A stretch of 64,000 bases of DNA. Source: Harmonia axyridis. Taxonomy: Eukaryota > Arthropoda > Insecta > Coleoptera > Coccinellidae. The stretch spans positions 53,622,852 through 53,686,851 of the forward strand of contig NC_059503.1 of NCBI RefSeq assembly GCF_914767665.1. The letters are read 5' to 3'. This document shows, one piece after another, positions 63,057-64,000 of this stretch. Both the position numbers and the translations under genes were made by a program. The notes under the pieces are model-generated. The model saw only the letters and a program-made list of their open reading frames with translations, made no database searches and was not told where the DNA came from. The first letter of the stretch is position 1; the number at the start of each line of letters is the position of its first letter.

Positions 63057-63625
63057 ATATACTAACTGACAAAAGAAACTGCAACACCCAGAAGGAGCTG
63101 TTTAAATTGAATTTTTTTTTTGGTAAAACGTAGATAGTTTAGCAAGCAGTAAATAATTGAAATGTGGATAAAAAAACAAGAGGTTTACCATTTTTTTTAA
63201 TTAAATCTGTGAATAATGTGTTTGTCCACCGCGATTATCTATGCCCTCCCCAACGCGTTTTGGTATTGATGCAATAAAATGGTTTATTTCTTCTAGAGGG
63301 ATACTATCCCAAGCTACCTGTACTATCATGTCTCAGAGCCGCCAAAATCCGTGGGGACTGGGGTAAATTTTCCAAGCCTTTCTACCCATGATGTCCGAAA
63401 CATGCTCTATGGGCGAAAGATCGGGGGAACTGGGCGGCCATGGCAAGAGATTCACATGGGTCGCGTCGAAAAAGTTTAAACTAACTCTGGAAACATGAGG
63501 TCGGGCATTATCTTGCTGAAATATTGGATTTTCGAGCCGGTTGAAGGGAGGAAGAACATATGACTCCACTATTTCTTGAAGGTAACGCTGCGCTGTCATG
63601 TTACCTCGAACAAAGACTTTCTAGA
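63057..63625 (-). mobile_element. Second Tc1 (DD34E) copy, 5'-truncated
   Basis: Left end TATACTAACTGACAAAAG, the same family as 60095-62554. The minus strand carries the C-terminal half of the transposase, including TAQRYLQEIVESYVLPPFNR, the second Asp in PIFQQDNARPHVSRVSLNFF and the Glu in SPDLSPIEHV, 34 residues later, then a frame change. The N-terminal half and right end are missing. Confidence 0.85.
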
Positions 63626-63663
63626 GCGTGAGAACTTTAAATAAAAAAACAATACAGAAATAT

Positions 63664-64000
63664 AATAATAATGATATTAATAATGCCTTTATTGAAGAGA
63701 AGAAAATAGTATATTATTCAACGAGCGGTAATGTAGGTCATAACTCACGCAGATGATGTTTGCAGCACGAGCCGCAGGCGAGTGCTGTAATTCATCAAGT
63801 GAGTTATGACCATTACCCCAAGTTGAATACTATACTTTATCTACGACTATATCAATAAATACTAAGAAAAAAATACAGACTTAGAATAAAAACAGAAGGA
63901 ACGGGAAATAAACATAATGTGCTCGATCCCGTACAAGAGAGATGGAAACTTAGTGCTACCAATCACAATCGAACTAGCTTCGGCTAGCTCCAATCCAGTA
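63664..64000 (-). mobile_element. LINE 3' end with hairpin insertion, cut by window edge
   Basis: (AATAAT)n at 63662-63670 followed by GCCTTTATTGAAGAGAAG, the 3' tail pattern of a minus-strand LINE. A hairpin (63708-63836) is inserted after the tail. Coding sequence is not clear before the window ends. Confidence 0.5.
63708..63836. repeat. Hairpin element, about 130 bases
   Basis: AGTATATTATTCAAC and its inverse at the ends. The stem continues GGTCATAACTCAC/GTGAGTTATGACC, with a loop GCACGAGCCGCAGGCGAGTGC that is itself a small hairpin. Confidence 0.8.

Noticed and set aside
62805..63065. 86-codon plus-strand frame next to the secreted gene
   Set aside because: No ATG-supported family, lies in the promoter region and overlaps a Tc1 end.
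1..64000. CRISPR array, bacterial operon or phage
   Set aside because: No regular short direct repeats with spacers; introns, SINE and LINE content show a eukaryotic nuclear genome.

Overview
The window is AT-rich insect nuclear DNA. The evidence is GT-AG introns of 50-60 bases next to kilobase introns, an arthropod-type gustatory receptor (Gr) cluster, an ESS2/DGCR14 homologue, and insect-type DD41D, Tc1, mariner, hAT, Crypton, LINE and Ty3/gypsy elements. A beetle or a similar holometabolous insect is plausible, but the sequence alone does not fix the species. Reading frames that open on GTG/TTG/CTG were re-started at ATG here.

Layout. From 0.5 to 32.4 kb lies a plus-strand tandem array of six Gr-type first exons (468, 10015, 15348, 19371, 23107, 29093). 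All are multi-membrane proteins, and each ends at a GT splice donor. Only the last (29093-32379) could be followed through three further phase-0 exons to the signature TYLVYLIQF; it encodes 379 aa. The second is frameshifted. The other four have an open first exon, but I could not find their 3' exons. Between the receptors is a thick layer of transposons. It includes a DD41D element with about 0.77-kb inverted terminal repeats and a readable three-exon transposase (3485-6458), an internally deleted DD41D copy split by a LINE (11350-13547), a near-palindromic duplicated DD41D relic (26295-28352), a foldback element (20589-22183) and several LINE pieces.

From 33.75 to 36.67 kb is ESS2, a conserved spliceosome-associated nuclear protein (6 exons, 472 aa, intact). 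From 39.6 to 55.4 kb, on the minus strand, I assemble an unrecognised small secreted protein of 111 aa. Its exons 2 and 3 are separated by a 15.3-kb intron that holds a hAT relic with 8-base target duplications, a mariner relic, a three-deep nest of palindromic elements, an apparently intact Crypton (366-aa tyrosine recombinase) and a 7.6-kb Ty3/gypsy element with near-identical LTRs. From 57.7 to 62.7 kb, also on the minus strand, is an unrecognised two-exon secreted protein of 780 aa. It is proline-rich, then acidic, and ends in four CxxC knuckles. Its single intron is filled by a dead Tc1 element that itself carries a second copy of the foldback element. The right edge holds a second broken Tc1 and a LINE tail.

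The host genes do not form one pathway. The receptors are chemosensory membrane proteins, ESS2 is nuclear, and the two minus-strand genes are secreted proteins of unknown role. What ties the window together is repeated insertion of mobile DNA into the gaps and introns, often one element inside another.
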